Assembly: GCF_029227915.1 (NCBI RefSeq) | Contig: NC_079881.1 | Location: 26,761,501-26,825,500 of the forward strand | Reading direction: 5' to 3' | Origin: Hydractinia symbiolongicarpus | Taxonomy: Eukaryota; Cnidaria; Hydrozoa; Anthoathecata; Hydractiniidae | Length of the DNA: 64,000 nucleotides | In this document: in pieces, positions 34,101-46,281 of the stretch | Position numbering within the stretch: position 1 is the stretch's first letter | Layout of the letters: each line of letters starts with the position of its first letter | Made by a program: the position numbers and the translations under genes | The notes under the pieces: generated by a model | What the model was told of the DNA's origin: nothing | Database searches by the model: none | Seen by the model: only the letters and a program-made list of their open reading frames with translations

Positions 34101-36537
34101 TCGCTGGTTTTCGTTTACCGGCGATTAAACCTCTTTCATTAAGCGTCTCAATAAAAATGAAAACATTTTTGAAAACTACAAGTCTTCTGTGTTTTAGTGG
34201 TGAAAAAGTAATTTAAAAAATCGTTATGGAAATGAGTTTACTTACAGGACTTTTTCTTTGTATACATTCGACTATACGGGCCAAGCCTGGGATTTACGGG
34301 AAATCACGGGTTTTCGTTTGCCGGCGATTAAACCTCTTTCAATAAGCGTCTCATCAAAAATGAAAACATTTTTGAAAACTACAAGTCTCATGCGTTTTAG
34401 TGGTGAAAAAAAAAATAAAAAAATCGTTCGGGAAATGAGTTTACTCCCTGGGTACTTTCTTTGTATACATTCGACTACACGGGCCAAGCCCTGGATTTAG
34501 GGGAAATCGCTGGTTTTCGTTTGCCGGCGATTAAACCTCTTTCATTAAGCGTCTCATCAAAAATGAAAACAATTTTGAAAACTACAAGTCTCATGCGTTT
34601 TAGTGGTGAAAAAATAATTTAAAAAATCGTTCGGGAAATGAGTTTACTCCCTGGGTACTTTCTTTGTATACTTTTGACTATACGGGCCGAGTCCGGGATT
34701 TACGGGAAATCGCGGGTTTTCGTTTGCCGGCGATTAAACTTCTTTTAGTCAGCGTCCGATCAAAAATGAAAACATTTTTAAGAACTACAAGTCTCGTGCA
34801 ATTTAGCGGTGGAAAAATAATATAAAAAATCGTTCGGGAAATGCGTTTACTCCCTGGGTACTTTCTCTGTATACTTTTGACTATACGGGCCAAGCCCGGG
34901 ATTTACGGGAAATGGCGGGTTTTCGTTTGCCGGCGATTAAACTTCTTTTATTCAGTGTCTCATCAAAAATGAAAATTTTTTTGAAAACTACAAGTCTCAT
35001 GCGTTTTAGTGGTGAAAAGATAATTTAAAAAATCGTTTTGGAAATGAGTTTGCTCACAGGGTACTTTCTTTGTATACATTCGACTATACGGGCCATACCT
35101 GAGATTTACGGGAAATCACGGGTTTTCGTTTGCCGGCGATTAAACCTCTTTCAATAAGCGTCTCATCAAAAATGAAAACATTTTTGAAAACTACAAGTCT
35201 CATGCGTTTTAGTGGTGAAAAAAAAAAATAAAAAAATCGTTCGGGAAATGAGTTTACTCCCTGGGTACTTTCTTTGTATACATTCGACTACACGGGCCAA
35301 GCCCTGGATTTAGGGGAAATCGCTGGTTTTCGTTTGCCGGCGATTAAACCTCTTTCATTAAGCGTCTCATCAAAAATGAAAACAATTTTGAAAACTACAA
35401 GTCTCATGCGTTTTAGTGGTGAAAAAATAATTTAAAAAATCGTTCGGGAAATGAGTTTACTCCCTGGGTACTTTCTTTGTATACTTTTGACTATACGGGC
35501 CAAGCCCGGGATTTACGGGAAATGGCGGGTTTTCGTTTGCCGGCGATTAAACTTCTTTTATTCAGTGTCTCATCAAAAATGAAAATTTTTTTGAAAACTA
35601 CAAGTCTCATGCGTTTTAGTGGTGAAAAGATAATTTAAAAAATCGTTTTGGAAATGAGTTTGCTCACAGGGTACTTTCTTTGTATACATTCGACTATACG
35701 GGCCAAGCCTGGGATTTACGGGAAATCACGGGTTTTCGTTTGCCGGCGATTAAACCTCTTTCAATAAGCGTCTCATCAAAAATGAAAACATTTTTGAAAA
35801 CTACAAGTCTCATGCGTTTTAGTGGTGAAAAAAAAAATAAAAAAATCGTTCGGGAAATGAGTTTACTCCCTGGGTACTTTCTTTGTATACATTCGACTAC
35901 ACGGGCCAAGCCCTGGATTTAGGGGAAATCGCTGGTTTTCGTTTGCCGGCGATTAAACCTCTTTCATTAAGCGTCTCATCAAAAATGAAAACAATTTTGA
36001 AAACTACAAGTCTCATGCGTTTTAGTGGTGAAAAAATAATTTAAAAAATCGTTCGGGAAATGAGTTTACTCCCTGGGTACTTTCTTTGTATACTTTTGAC
36101 TATACGGGCTGAGTCCGGGATTTACGGGAAATCGCGGGTTTTCGTTTGCCGGCGATTAAACTTCTTTTAGTCAGCGTCCGATCAAAAATGAAAACATTTT
36201 TAAGAACTACAAGTCTCATGCAATTTAGCGGTGGAAAAATAATATAAAAAATCGTTCGGGAAATGCGTTTACTCCCTGGGTACTTTCTCTGTATACTTTT
36301 GACTATACGGGCCAAGCCCGGGATTTACGCGAAATGGCGGGTTTTCGTTTGCCGGCGATTAAACTTCTTTTATTCAGTGTCTCATCAAAAATGAAAAATT
36401 TTTTGAAAACTACAAGTCTCATGCGTTTTAGTGGTGAAAGGATAATTTAAAAAATCGTTTTGGAAATGAGTTTGCTCACAGGGTACTTTCTTTGTATACA
36501 TTCGACTATACCGGACAAGCCCGGGATTTACGGGAAA
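34101..36537. repeat. Family D 12-monomer HOR, copy 3
   Basis: 2437 bp; I could see only a handful of differences from copy 2 (GGGCTGAGTCC near 36107, TTTACGCGAAATG near 36325, a changed T-run in the last monomer). It is the most homogeneous pair of long units in the window. Confidence 0.95.
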
Positions 36538-38364
36538 TCGCTGGTTTTCGTTTACCGGCGATTAAACCTCTTTCATTAAGCGTCTCAATAAAAATGAAAA
36601 CATTTTTGAAAACTACAAGTCTCATTCGTTCTAGTGGTGCAGAAATAAATTGAAAAATCGTTCAGGAAATCAGTTTACTCCTTGGGTACTTTCTTTATAT
36701 ACATTCAAATATACGGGCCAAGCCTGGGATTTACGGGAAATCGCGGGTTTTCGTTTGCCGGCGATTATCATTCTTTTATTTAGCGTCTCATCAAAAATGA
36801 AAACATTTTTGAAAACTACAAGTCTTCTGCGTTTTAGTGGTGAAAAAGTAATTTAAAAAATCGTTATGGAAATGAGTTTACTTACAGGGCTTTTTCTTTG
36901 TATACATTCGACTATACGGGCCAAGCCTGGGATTTACGGGAAATCGCGGGTTTTCGTTTGCCGGCGATTAAACCTCTTTCATTAAGCGTCTCATCAAAAA
37001 TGAAAACATTTTTGAAAACTACAAGTCTCATGCGTTTTAGTGGTGAAAAAATAAATAAAAAAATCGTTCGGGAAATGAGTTTACTCCCTGGGTACTTTCT
37101 TTGTATACATTCGACTACACGGGCCAAGCCCCGGATTTAGGGGAAATCGCTGGTTTTCGTTTGCCGGCGATTAAACCTCTTTCATTAAGCGTCTCATCAA
37201 AAATGAAAACAATTTTGAAAACTACAAGTCTCATGCGTTTTAGTGGTAAAAAAATAATTTAAAAAATCGTTCGGGAAATGAGTTTACTCCCTGGGTACTT
37301 TCTTTGTATACTTTTGACTATACGGGCCGAGTCCGGGATTTACGGGAAATCGCGGGTTTTCGTTTGCCGGCGATTAAACTTCTTTTATTCAGTGTCTCAT
37401 CAAAAATGAAAATATTTTTGAAAACTACAAGTCTCATGCGTTTTAGTGGTGAAAAGATAATATAAAAAATCGTTTTGGAAATGAGTTTGCTCACAGGGTA
37501 CTTTCTTTGTATACATTCGACTATACCGGACAAGCCCGGGATTTACGGGAAATCGCTGGTTTTCGTTTACCGGCGATTAATCCTCTTTCATTAAGCGTCT
37601 CAATAAAAATGAAAACATTTTTGAAAACTACAAGTCTCATTCGTTCTAGTGGTGCAGAAATAATTTGAAAAATCGTTCGGGAAATCAGTTTACTCCTTGG
37701 GTACTTTCTTTATATACATTCAACTATACGGGCCAAGCCTGGGATTTACGGGAAATCGCGGGTTTTCGTTTGCCGGCGATTAAACTTCTTTTATTCAGAG
37801 TCTCATCAAAAATGAAAACATTTTTGAAAACTACAAGTCTTATGCGTTTTAGTGGTGAAAAAGTAATTTAAAAAATCGTTATGGAAATGAGTTTACTTAC
37901 AGGGCTTTTTCTTTGTATACATTCGACTATACGGGCCAAGCCTGGGATTTACGGGAAATCGCGGGTTTTCGTTTGCCGGCGATTAAACCTCTTTCATTAA
38001 GCGTCTCATCAAAAATGAAAACATTTTTGAAAACTACAAGTCTCATGCGTTTTAGTGGTGAAAAAAAAAATAAAAAAATCGTTCGGGAAATGAGTTTACT
38101 CCCTGGGTACTTTCTTTGTATACATTCGACTACACGGGCCAAGTCCTGGATTTAGGGGAAATCGCTGGTTTTCGTTTGCCGGCGATTAAACCTCTTTCAT
38201 TAAGCGTCTCATCAAAAATGAAAACAATTTTGAAAACTACAAGTCTCATGCGTTTTAGTGGTGAAAAAATGATTTAAAAAATCGTTCGGGAAATGCGTTT
38301 ACTCCCTGGGTACTTTCTCTGTATACTTTTGACTATACGGGCCAAGCCCGGGATTTACGGGAAA
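36538..38364. repeat. Family E units (A8-A1-A2-A3-A5 order)
   Basis: Two A8-A1-A2-A3 runs start at 36538 and 37553. The monomer at 37350 has a TCGCGGG head with an A5 body, so A4 has been lost. The run around 37350-38280 recurs at about 42629-43560 with an offset of 5279 bp, sharing CAGAGTCTC, GATTAATCC and GAAAAAATGATTT. Confidence 0.85.
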
Positions 38365-39988
38365 TGGCGGGTTTTCGTTTGCCGGCGATTAAACTTCTTT
38401 TATTCAGTGTCTCATCAAAAATGAAAATTTTTTTGAAAACTACAAGTCTCATGCGTTTTAGTGGTGAAAAGATAATTTAAAAAATCGTTTTGGAAATGAG
38501 TTTGCTCACAGGGTACTTTCTTTGTATACATTCGACTATACGGGCCATACCTGAGATTTACGGGAAATCACGGGTTTTCGTTTGCCGGCGATTAAACCTC
38601 TTTCAATAAGCGTCTCATCAAAAATGAAAACATTTTTGAAAACTACAAGTCTCATGCGTTTTAGTGGTGAAAAAAAAAATAAAAAAATCGTTCGGGAAAT
38701 GAGTTTACTCCCTGGGTACTTTCTTTGTATACATTCGACTACACGGGCCAAGCCCTGGATTTAGGGGAAATCGCTGGTTTTCGTTTGCCGGCGATTAAAC
38801 CTCTTTCATTAAGCGTCTCATCAAAAATGAAAACAATTTTGAAAACTACAAGTCTCATGCGTTTTAGTGGTGAAAAAATAATTTAAAAAATCGTTCGGGA
38901 AATGAGTTTACTCCCTGGGTACTTTCTTTGTATACTTTTGACTATACGGGCCAAGCCCGGGATTTACGGGAAATGGCGGGTTTTCGTTTGCCGGCGATTA
39001 AACTTCTTTTATTCAGTGTCTCATCAAAAATGAAAATTTTTTTGAAAACTACAAGTCTCATGCGTTTTAGTGGTGAAAAGATAATTTAAAAAATCGTTTT
39101 GGAAATGAGTTTGCTCACAGGGTACTTTCTTTGTATACATTCGACTATACGGGCCAAGCCTGGGATTTACGGGAAATCACGGGTTTTCGTTTGCCGGCGA
39201 TTAAACCTCTTTCAATAAGCGTCTCATCAAAAATGAAAACATTTTTGAAAACTACAAGTCTCATGCGTTTTAGTGGTGAAAAAAAAAATAAAAAAATCGT
39301 TCGGGAAATGAGTTTACTCCCTGGGTACTTTCTTTGTATACATTCGACTACACGGGCCAAGCCCTGGATTTAGGGGAAATCGCTGGTTTTCGTTTGCCGG
39401 CGATTAAACCTCTTTCATTAAGCGTCTCATCAAAAATGAAAACAATTTTGAAAACTACAAGTCTCATGCGTTTTAGTGGTGAAAAAATAATTTAAAAAAT
39501 CGTTCGGGAAATGAGTTTACTCCCTGGGTACTTTCTTTGTATACTTTTGACTATACGGGCTGAGTCCGGGATTTACGGGAAATCGCGGGTTTTCGTTTGC
39601 CGGCGATTAAACTTCTTTTAGTCAGCGTCCGATCAAAAATGAAAACATTTTTAAGAACTACAAGTCTCATGCAATTTAGCGGTGGAAAAATAATATAAAA
39701 AATCGTTCGGGAAATGCGTTTACTCCCTGGGTACTTTCTCTGTATACTTTTGACTATACGGGCCAAGCCCGGGATTTACGCGAAATGGCGGGTTTTCGTT
39801 TGCCGGCGATTAAACTTCTTTTATTCAGTGTCTCATCAAAAATGAAAATTTTTTTGAAAACTACAAGTCTCATGCGTTTTAGTGGTGAAAGGATAATTTA
39901 AAAAATCGTTTTGGAAATGAGTTTGCTCACAGGGTACTTTCTTTGTATACATTCGACTATACCGGACAAGCCCGGGATTTACGGGAAA
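38365..39988. repeat. Eight-monomer piece of the D HOR inside family E
   Basis: It corresponds to D5-D12 of copy 3 (34913-36537), including GCCATACCTGAG, GGGCTGAGTCC and TTTACGCGAAATG. The homology continues past the D/E junction into A8-A1-A2-A3 (36538-37349 against 39989-40800). A segment of 12 monomers that spans the D/E boundary was therefore duplicated as one piece, at an offset of about 3451 bp. Confidence 0.9.
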
Positions 39989-41206
39989 TCGCTGGTTTTC
40001 GTTTACCGGCGATTAAACCTCTTTCATTAAGCGTCTCAATAAAAATGAAAACATTTTTGAAAACTACAAGTCTCATTCGTTCTAGTGGTGCAGAAATAAA
40101 TTGAAAAATCGTTCAGGAAATCAGTTTACTCCTTGGGTACTTTCTTTATATACATTCAACTATACGGGCCAAGCCTGGGATTTACGGGAAATCGCGGGTT
40201 TTCGTTTGCCGGCGATTATCATTCTTTTATTTAGCGTCTCATCAAAAATGAAAACATTTTTGAAAACTACAAGTCTTCTGCGTTTTAGTGGTGAAAAAGT
40301 AATTTAAAAAATCGTTATGGAAATGAGTTTACTTACAGGGCTTTTTCTTTGTATACATTCGACTATACGGGCCAAGCCTGGGATTTACGGGAAATCGCGG
40401 GTTTTCGTTTGCCGGCGATTAAACCTCTTTCATTAAGCGTCTCATCAAAAATGAAAACATTTTTGAAAACTACAAGTCTCATGCGTTTTAGTGGTGAAAA
40501 AATAAATAAAAAAATCGTTCGGAAAATGAGTTTACTCCCTGGGTACTTTCTTTGTATACATTCGACTACACGGGCCAAGCCCCGGATTTAGGGGAAATCG
40601 CTGGTTTTCGTTTGCCGGCGATTAAACCTCTTTCATTAAGCGTCTCATCAAAAATGAAAACAATTTTGAAAACTACAAGTCTCATGCGTTTTAGTGGTAA
40701 AAAAATAATTTAAAAAATCGTTCGGGAAATGAGTTTACTCCCTGGGTACTTTCTTTGTATACTTTTGACTATACGGGCCGAGTCCGGGATTTACGGGAAA
40801 TCGCGGGTTTTCGTTTGCCGGCGAATTAACTTCTTTTAGTCAGCGTCCGATCAAAAATGAAAACATTTTTAAAAACTACAAGTCTCATGCAATTTAGTGG
40901 TGAAAAAATAATATAAAAAATCGTTCGGGAAATGAGTTTACTCCCTGGGTACTTTCTCTGTATACTTTTGACTATACGGGCCAAGCCCGGGATTTACGGG
41001 AAATGGCGGGTTTTCGTTTGCCGGCGATTAAACTTCTTTTATTCAGTGTCTCATCAAAAATGAAAATATTTTTGAAAACTACAAGTCTCATGCGTTTTAG
41101 TGGTGAAAAGATAATTTAAAAAATCGTTTTGGAAATGAGTTTGCTCACAGGGTACTTTCTTTGTATACATTCGACTATACCGGACAAGCCCGGGATTTAC
41201 GGGAAA
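39989..41206. repeat. Family E 6-monomer HOR, copy 1 (A8-A1-A2-A3-A4-A5)
   Basis: 1218 bp. Markers are GCGATTATC or GCGATTATAC in A1, CTTCTGCG, AATAAATAAA in A2, TAAAAAAATAATTT in A3 and GCGAATTAACTTC in A4. A9 is absent. Confidence 0.9.
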
Positions 41207-42222
41207 TCGCTGGTTTTCGTTTACCGGCGATTAAACCTCTTTCATTAAGCGTCTCAATAAAAATGAAAACATTTTTGAAAACTACAAGTCTCATTCGTTC
41301 TAGTGGTGCAGAAGTAAATTGAAAAATCGTTCAGGAAATCAGTTTACTCCTTGGGTACTTTCTTTATATACATTCAACTATACGGGCCAAGCCTGGGATT
41401 TACGGGAAATCGCGGGTTTTCGTTTGCCGGCGATTATACTTCTTTTATTCAGCGTCTCATCAAAAATGAAAACATTTTTGAAAACTACAAGTCTTCTGCG
41501 TTTTAGTGGTGAAAAAGTAATTTAAAAAATCGTTATGGAAACGAGTTTACTTACAGGGCTTTTTCTTTGTATACATTCGACTATACGGGCCAAGCCTGGG
41601 ATTTACGGGAAATCGCGGGTTTTCGTTTGCCGGCGATTAAACCTCTTTCATTAAGCGTCTCATCAAAAATGAAAACATTTTTGAAAACTACAAGTCTCAT
41701 GCGTTTTAGTGGTGAAAAAATAAATAAAAAAATCGTTCGGGAAATGAGTTTACTCCCTGGGTACTTTCTTTGTATACATTCGACTACACGGGCCAAGCCC
41801 CGGATTTAGGGGAAATCGCTGGTTTTCGTTTGCCGGCGATTAAACCTCTTTCATTAAGCGTCTCATCAAAAATGAAAACAATTTTGAAAACTACAAGTCT
41901 CATGCGTTTTAGTGGTAAAAAAATAATTTAAAAAATCGTTCGGGAAATGAGTTTACTCCCTGGGTACTTTCTTTGTATACTTTTGACTATACGGGCCGAG
42001 TCCGGGATTTACGGGAAATCGCGGGTTTTCGTTTGCCGGCGAATTAACTTCTTTTAGTCAGCGTCCGATCAAAAATGAAAACATTTTTAAAAACTACAAG
42101 TCTCATGCAATTTAGTGGTGAAAAAATAATATAAAAAAATCGTTCGGGAAATGAGTTTACTACCTGGGTACTTTCTTTGTATACATTCGACTACACGGGC
42201 CAAACCCTGGATTTAGGGGAAA
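41207..42222. repeat. Family E 6-monomer HOR, copy 2, truncated by a chimeric A4/A2 monomer
   Basis: Monomers A8-A1-A2-A3 match copy 1 at offset 1218. The fifth (42019-42222) begins as A4 (GAATTAAC, GTCCGATC, ATGCAATTTAG) and ends as A2 (ACTACACGGG, GGATTTAGGGG). It gains one A at the join and is followed again by A3-A4-A5. Confidence 0.87.
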
Positions 42223-44049
42223 TCGCTGGTTTTCGTTTGCCGGCGATTAAGCCTCTTTCATTAAGCGTCTCATGAAAAATGAAAACAATTTTGAAAACTA
42301 CAAGTCTCATGCGTTTTAGTGGTGAAAAAATAATTTAAAAAATCGTTCGGGAAATGAGTTTACTCCCTGGGTACTTTCTTTGTATACTTTTGACTATACG
42401 GGTCGAGTCCGGGATTTACGGGAAATCGCGGGTTTTCGTTTGCCGGCGAATTAACTTCTTTTAGTCAGCGTCCGATCAAAAATGATAACATTTTTAAAAA
42501 CTACAAGTCTCATGCAATTTAGTGGTGAAAAAATAATATAAAAAATCGTTCGGGAAATGAGTTTACTCTCTGGGTACTTTCTCTGTATACTTTTGACTAT
42601 ACGGGCCAAGCCCGGGATTTACGGGAAATGGCGGGTTTTCGTTTGCCGGCGATTAAACTTCTTTTATTCAGTGTCTCATCAAAAATGAAAATATTTTTGA
42701 AAACTACAAGTCTCATGCGTTTTAGTGGTGAAAAGATAATATAAAAAATCGTTTTGGAAATGAGTTTGCTCACAGGGTACTTTCTTTGTATACATTCGAC
42801 TATACCGGACAAGCCCGGGATTTACGGGAAATCGCTGGTTTTCGTTTACCGGCGATTAATCCTCTTTCATTAAGCGTCTCAATAAAAATGAAAACATTTT
42901 TGAAAACTACAAGTCTCATTCGTTCTAGTGGTGCAGAAATAATTTGAAAAATCGTTCGGGAAATCAGTTTACTCCTTGGGTACTTTCTTTATATACATTC
43001 AACTATACGGGCCAAGCCTGGGATTTACGGGAAATCGCGGGTTTTCGTTTGCCGGCGATTAAACTTCTTTTATTCAGAGTCTCATCAAAAATGAAAACAT
43101 TTTTGAAAACTACAAGTCTTATGCGTTTTAGTGGTGAAAAAGTAATTTAAAAAATCGTTATGGAAATGAGTTTACTTACAGGGCTTTTTCTTTGTATACA
43201 TTCGACTATACGGGCCAAGCCTGGGATTTACGGGAAATCGCGGGTTTTCGTTTGCCGGCGATTAAACCTCTTTCATTAAGCGTTTCATCAAAAATGAAAA
43301 CATTTTTGAAAACTACAAGTCTCATGCGTTTTAGTGGTGAAAAAAAAAATAAAAAAATCGTTCGGGAAATGAGTTTACTCCCTGGGTACTTTCTTTGTAT
43401 ACATTCGACTACACGGGCCAAGTCCTGGATTTAGGGGAAATCGCTGGTTTTCGTTTGCCGGCGATTAAACCTCTTTCATTAAGCGTCTCATCAAAAATGA
43501 AAACAATTTTGAAAACTACAAGTCTCATGCGTTTTAGTGGTGAAAAAATGATTTAAAAAATCGTTCGGGAAATGAGTTTACTCCCTGGGTACTTTCTTTG
43601 TATACTTTTGACTATACGGGCCGAGTCCGGGATTTACGGGAAATCGCGGGTTTTCGTTTGCCGGCGAATTAACTTCTTTTAGTCAGAGTCCGATCAAAAA
43701 TGAAAACATTTTTAAAAACTACAAGTCTTATGCAATTTAGTGGTGAAAAAATAATATAAAAAATCGTTCGGGAAATGAGTTTACTCCCTGGGTACTTTCT
43801 CTGTATACTTTTGACTATACGGGCCAAGCCCGGGATTTACGGGAAATGGCGGGTTTTCGTTTGCCGGCGATTAAACTTCTTTTATTCAGTGTCTCATCAA
43901 AAATAAAAATATTTTTGAAAACTACAAGTCTCATGCGTTTTAGTGGTGAAAAGATAATTTAAAAAATCGTTTTGGAAATGAGTTTGCTCACAGGGTACTT
44001 TCTTTGTATACATTCGACTATACCGGACAAGCCCGGGATTTACGGGAAA
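42223..44049. repeat. Family E, A3-A4-A5-A8-A1-A2-A3-A4-A5 run
   Basis: Nine monomers in cassette order. The A5-A8-A1-A2-A3 part repeats 37350-38364 at a 26-monomer offset. GGGTCGAGTCC at 42400 is the only B-box-like site I saw outside family C. Confidence 0.82.
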
Positions 44050-46281
44050 TCGCTGGTTTTCGTTTACCGGCGATTAAACCTCTTTCATTAAGCGTCTCAA
44101 TAAAAATGAAAACATTTTTGAAAACTACAAGTCTCATTCGTTCTAGCGGTGCAGAAATAATTTGAAAAATCGTTCGGGAAATCAGTTTACTCCTTGGGTA
44201 CTTTCTTTATATACATTCAACTATACGGGCCAAGCCTGGGATTTACGGGAAAACGCGGGTTTTCGTTTGCCGGCGATTAAACTTCTTTTATTCAGCGTCT
44301 CATTAAAAATGAAAACAAGTTTGAAGACTACAAGTCTCATGCGTTTTAGTGGTGAAAAAATAATATAAAAAATCGTTCGGGAAATGAGTTTACTCCCTGT
44401 GTACTTTCTTTGTATACTTTTGACTATACGGGCCGAGTCCGGGATTTACGGGAAATCGCGGGTTTTCGTTTGCCGGCGAATTAACTTCTTTTAGTCGGAG
44501 TCCGATCAAAAATGAAAACATTTTTAAAAACTACAAGTCTTATGCAATTTAGTGGTGAAAAAATAATATAAAAAATCGTTCGGGAAATAAGTTTACTCCC
44601 TGGGTACTTTCTCTGTATACTTTTGACTATACGGGCCAAGCCCGGGATTTACGGGAAATGGCGTGTTTTCGTTTGCCGGCGATTAAACTTCTTTTATTCA
44701 GTGTCTCATCAAAAATAAAAATATTTTTGAAAACTACAAGTCTCATGCGTTTTAGTGGTGAAAAGATAATTTAAAAAATCGTTTTGGAAATGAGTTTGCT
44801 CACAGGGTACTTTCTTTGTATACATTCGACTATACCGGACAAGCCCGGGATTTACGGGAAATCGCTGGTTTTCGTTTACCGGCGATTAAACCTCTTTCAT
44901 TAAGCGTCTCAATAAAAATGAAAACATTTTTGAAAACTACAAGTCTCATTCGTTCTAGCGGTGCAGAAATAATTTGAAAAATCGTTCGGGAAATCAGTTT
45001 ACTCCTTGGGTACTTTCTTTATATACATTCAACTATACGGGCCAAGCCTGGGATTTACGGGAAAACGCGGGTTTTCGTTTGCCGGCGATTAAACTTCTTT
45101 TATTTAGCGTCTCATTAAAAATGAAAACAAGTTTGAAGACTACAAGTCTCATGCGTTTTAGTGGTGAAAAAATAATATAAAAAATCGTTCGGGAAATGAG
45201 TTTACTCCCTGTGTACTTTCTTTGTATACTTTTGACTATACGGGCCAAGCCCGGGATTTACGGGAAATCGCGGGTTTTCTTTTGCCGGCGATTAAACTTC
45301 TTTTATTCAGCGTCTCATCAAAAATGAAAACATTTTTGAAAACTACAAGTCTTATGCGTTTTAGTGGTAAAAAAGTAATTTAAAAAATCGATATGGAAAT
45401 GAGTTTACTTACAGGGCTTTTTCTTTGTATACATTCGACTATACGGGCCAAGCCTGGGATTTACGGGAAATCGCGGGTTTTCGTTTGCCGGCTATTAAAC
45501 CTCTTTCATTAAGCGTCTCATCAAAAATGAAAACATTTTTGAAAACTACAAGTCTCATGCGTTTTAGTGGTGAAAAAAAAATAAAAAAATCGTTCGGGAA
45601 ATGAGTTTACGCCCTGGGTACTTTCTTTGTATACATTCGACTACACGGGCCAAGCCCTGGATTTAGGGGAAATCGCTGGTTTTCGTTTGCCGGCGATTAA
45701 ACCTCTTTCATTAAGCGTCTCATCAATAATGAAAACAATTTTGAAAACTACAAGTCTCATGCATTTTAGTGGTGAAAAAATAATTTAAAAAATCGTTCGG
45801 GAAATGAGTTTACTCCCTGGGTACTTTCTTTGTATACTTTTGACTATACGGGCCGAGTCCGGGATTTACGGGAAATCGCGGGTTTTCGTTTGCCGGCGAA
45901 TTAACTTCTTTTAGTCAGCGTCCGATCAAAAATGAAAACATTTTTAAAAACTACAAGTCTCATGCAATTTAGTGGTGAAAAAATAATATAAAAAATCGTT
46001 CGGGAAATGAGTTTACTCCCTGCGTACTTTCTCTGTATACTTTTGACTATACGGGCCAAGCCCGGGATTTACGGGAAATGGCGGGTTTTCGTTTGCCGGC
46101 GATGAAACTTCTTTTATTCAGTGTCTCATCAAAAATGAAAATATTTTTGAAAACTACAAGTCTCATGCGTTTTAGTGGTGAAAAGATAATTTAAAAAATC
46201 GTTTTGGAAATGAGTTTGCTCACAGGGTACTTTCTTTGTATACATTCGACTATACCGGACAAGCCCGGGATTTACGGGAAA
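44050..46281. repeat. Family E 11-monomer HOR, copy 1
   Basis: 2232 bp, made of a 4-monomer unit (A8-A9-A4-A5, 44050-44861) followed by the full 7-monomer cassette (A8-A9-A1-A2-A3-A4-A5). Markers are AAACGCGGG heads on A9, TCATTAAAAATG, CGATATGG, CATCAATAATG (45721), GCGATGAAAC and CCCTGCGTAC. Confidence 0.93.

Noticed and set aside
31664-36537. Assembly artefact explaining the near-identical D copies
   Set aside because: The copies differ at several fixed sites (length of an A-run, GGGCTGAGTCC, TTTACGCGAAATG), which favours real tandem copies. It cannot be excluded without the reads.
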